DNA from: DASYML01 sp034665545
Lineage (GTDB): Bacteria; Acidobacteriota; Blastocatellia; Pyrinomonadales; Pyrinomonadaceae
Assembly (NCBI GenBank): GCA_034665545.1
Contig: JAXDFO010000202.1
Coordinates: 1 to 7,445 of the forward strand
DNA: 7,445 bases
Reading direction: 5' to 3'
The translations under genes were made by a program, and so were the position numbers. Below the pieces are notes generated by a model. The model was given only the letters and a program-made list of their open reading frames with translations. It did not search any database and was not told the origin of the DNA. Positions 6,934-7,445 of this stretch are shown here, piece after piece (the stretch's first letter is position 1; each line of letters opens with the position of its first letter).

Positions 6934-6940
6934 AGGAGGT
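6934..6940 (+). promoter_or_regulatory. Strong Shine-Dalgarno of the trehalase gene
   Basis: AGGAGGT sits six bases before ATG 6947, a near-ideal ribosome-binding site. It identifies this start for a gene whose stop lies outside the window. The 49-base gap after the GH13 gene shows no terminator hairpin. Confidence 0.8.
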
Positions 6941-6946
6941 CCAGAA

Positions 6947-7445
6947 ATGATTGAGAACTTACGATTCGGAAAATGTGTTTCAGCCCTCGCGGCCTGTTTA
7001 CTGGTCCTCGCCCTTTCTACGGCGGCCAGACCGCAAACAACAACGACCGGCGCGGAGGCGGAACAAGCGACGCCCGCGCAGCTTCGCTCGATACAGAATT
7101 ACATACGCGGAAGCTGGCACACCCTGATGCGCTCCAATGCGCAACTCGCCAGTGCCGCGCCCGACCCCAAGTTCAAGGAGATGACCGGACGCTGGCCCGT
7201 CTATGTTCCGCGCAGTGAAAACTTGCGGCGCATCACAGAGAATTTGCGCGCGCAGTTGTCTGCATCCGACTTCGCGCAGATAGAGTTGCGGCAGCTTCCT
7301 GCCAACCCGCGTGAGATACGCGAGCAGGGCTTGCTCTACCTGCCTCATCCTTACGTCGTTCCCGGCGGTCGCTTCAACGAGATGTATGGTTGGGATAGCT
7401 ATTTTATACAGGTGGGCCTGGTGCGCGACGGCGAGATTGAGTTGG
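6947..7445 (+). CDS. Periplasmic/secreted trehalase (GH37), 5' part only
   Basis: The frame is open from this ATG to the right edge, giving the first 166 codons. Trehalases hydrolyse alpha,alpha-trehalose to two glucose; the family is usually about 500-550 residues, so roughly two-thirds is missing. The signal peptide has Arg6/Lys9, a hydrophobic core around 11-25, and likely cleavage after T-A-A (25-27). A Thr/Ala-rich spacer follows. The mature part begins SIQNYIRGSWHTLMRS, includes GRWPVYVP (about 89-96), and reaches LPHPYVVPGGRFNEMYGWDSYF. Residues 139-152, PGGRFNEMYGWDSY, match trehalase signature 1 (PGGRFxExYxWDxY) exactly. The catalytic acid/base and signature 2 lie beyond the edge and cannot be checked. 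It is the third gene of the glucosidase operon. The GH37 assignment is firm from the signature. treA would be the usual name, but orthology was not tested. Confidence 0.88.
   Translation, partial: MIENLRFGKCVSALAACLLVLALSTAARPQTTTTGAEAEQATPAQLRSIQNYIRGSWHTLMRSNAQLASAAPDPKFKEMTGRWPVYVPRSENLRRITENLRAQLSASDFAQIELRQLPANPREIREQGLLYLPHPYVVPGGRFNEMYGWDSYFIQVGLVRDGEIEL

Noticed and set aside
6922..6954. Ten-codon ORF overlapping the trehalase start
   Set aside because: It runs through the Shine-Dalgarno, has no ribosome site of its own and no notable sequence; likely chance.
6989..7000. LAAC in the trehalase leader, resembling a lipoprotein lipobox
   Set aside because: The Cys lies inside the hydrophobic core with seven more hydrophobic or small residues after it, not at its end; an ordinary signal peptide fits better.

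Overview
The window looks like chromosomal DNA from a GC-rich, Gram-negative-type bacterium. My best guess is the phylum Acidobacteriota, possibly Blastocatellia-like. This rests on remembered family resemblance: the WFFGRD-type secreted debranching-like glycosidase, the zinc-ribbon RDD protein and the free-standing bacterial AP2 protein. It is an inference and no search was run. There are six protein genes: five complete and one cut by the right edge. I found no tRNA, rRNA, CRISPR array, transposase or phage gene.

Left part (1-1978): three small, apparently unrelated genes. A 183-residue protein carries two zf-TFIIB-type zinc ribbons. A 181-residue protein is built from two tandem AP2-like DNA-binding repeats. 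Convergent to these, on the minus strand, lies a 225-residue membrane protein with an N-terminal zinc ribbon, a Pro/Gln-rich linker and an RDD domain.

Middle (1979-2313): a divergent intergenic region of about 335 bases. It is the only sizeable non-coding stretch. It holds a perfect 10-base palindrome (GAAACGTTTC) resembling the core of LacI-family operators, a second AT-rich 10-base palindrome, and a reasonable sigma70-like promoter (TTGATA, 17 bases, TATTTT) facing right. A leader of about 120 bases follows, with two small GC-rich inverted repeats.

Right part (2314-7445): a tightly spaced, co-directional run of three secreted alpha-glucosidases, almost certainly one operon. They are an amylo-alpha-1,6-glucosidase/debranching-like (alpha/alpha)6-barrel enzyme, a GH13 alpha-glucosidase, and the N-terminal third or less of a GH37 trehalase. 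Gaps are 30 and 49 bases, each holding a strong Shine-Dalgarno sequence and no evident terminator. All three proteins start with a signal peptide. The simplest reading is an extracytoplasmic cassette that could attack alpha-1,6, alpha-1,4 and alpha,alpha-1,1 glucosidic bonds and release glucose. Substrates are inferred from family only. No transporter or regulator gene is visible, so the operon may continue past the right edge.
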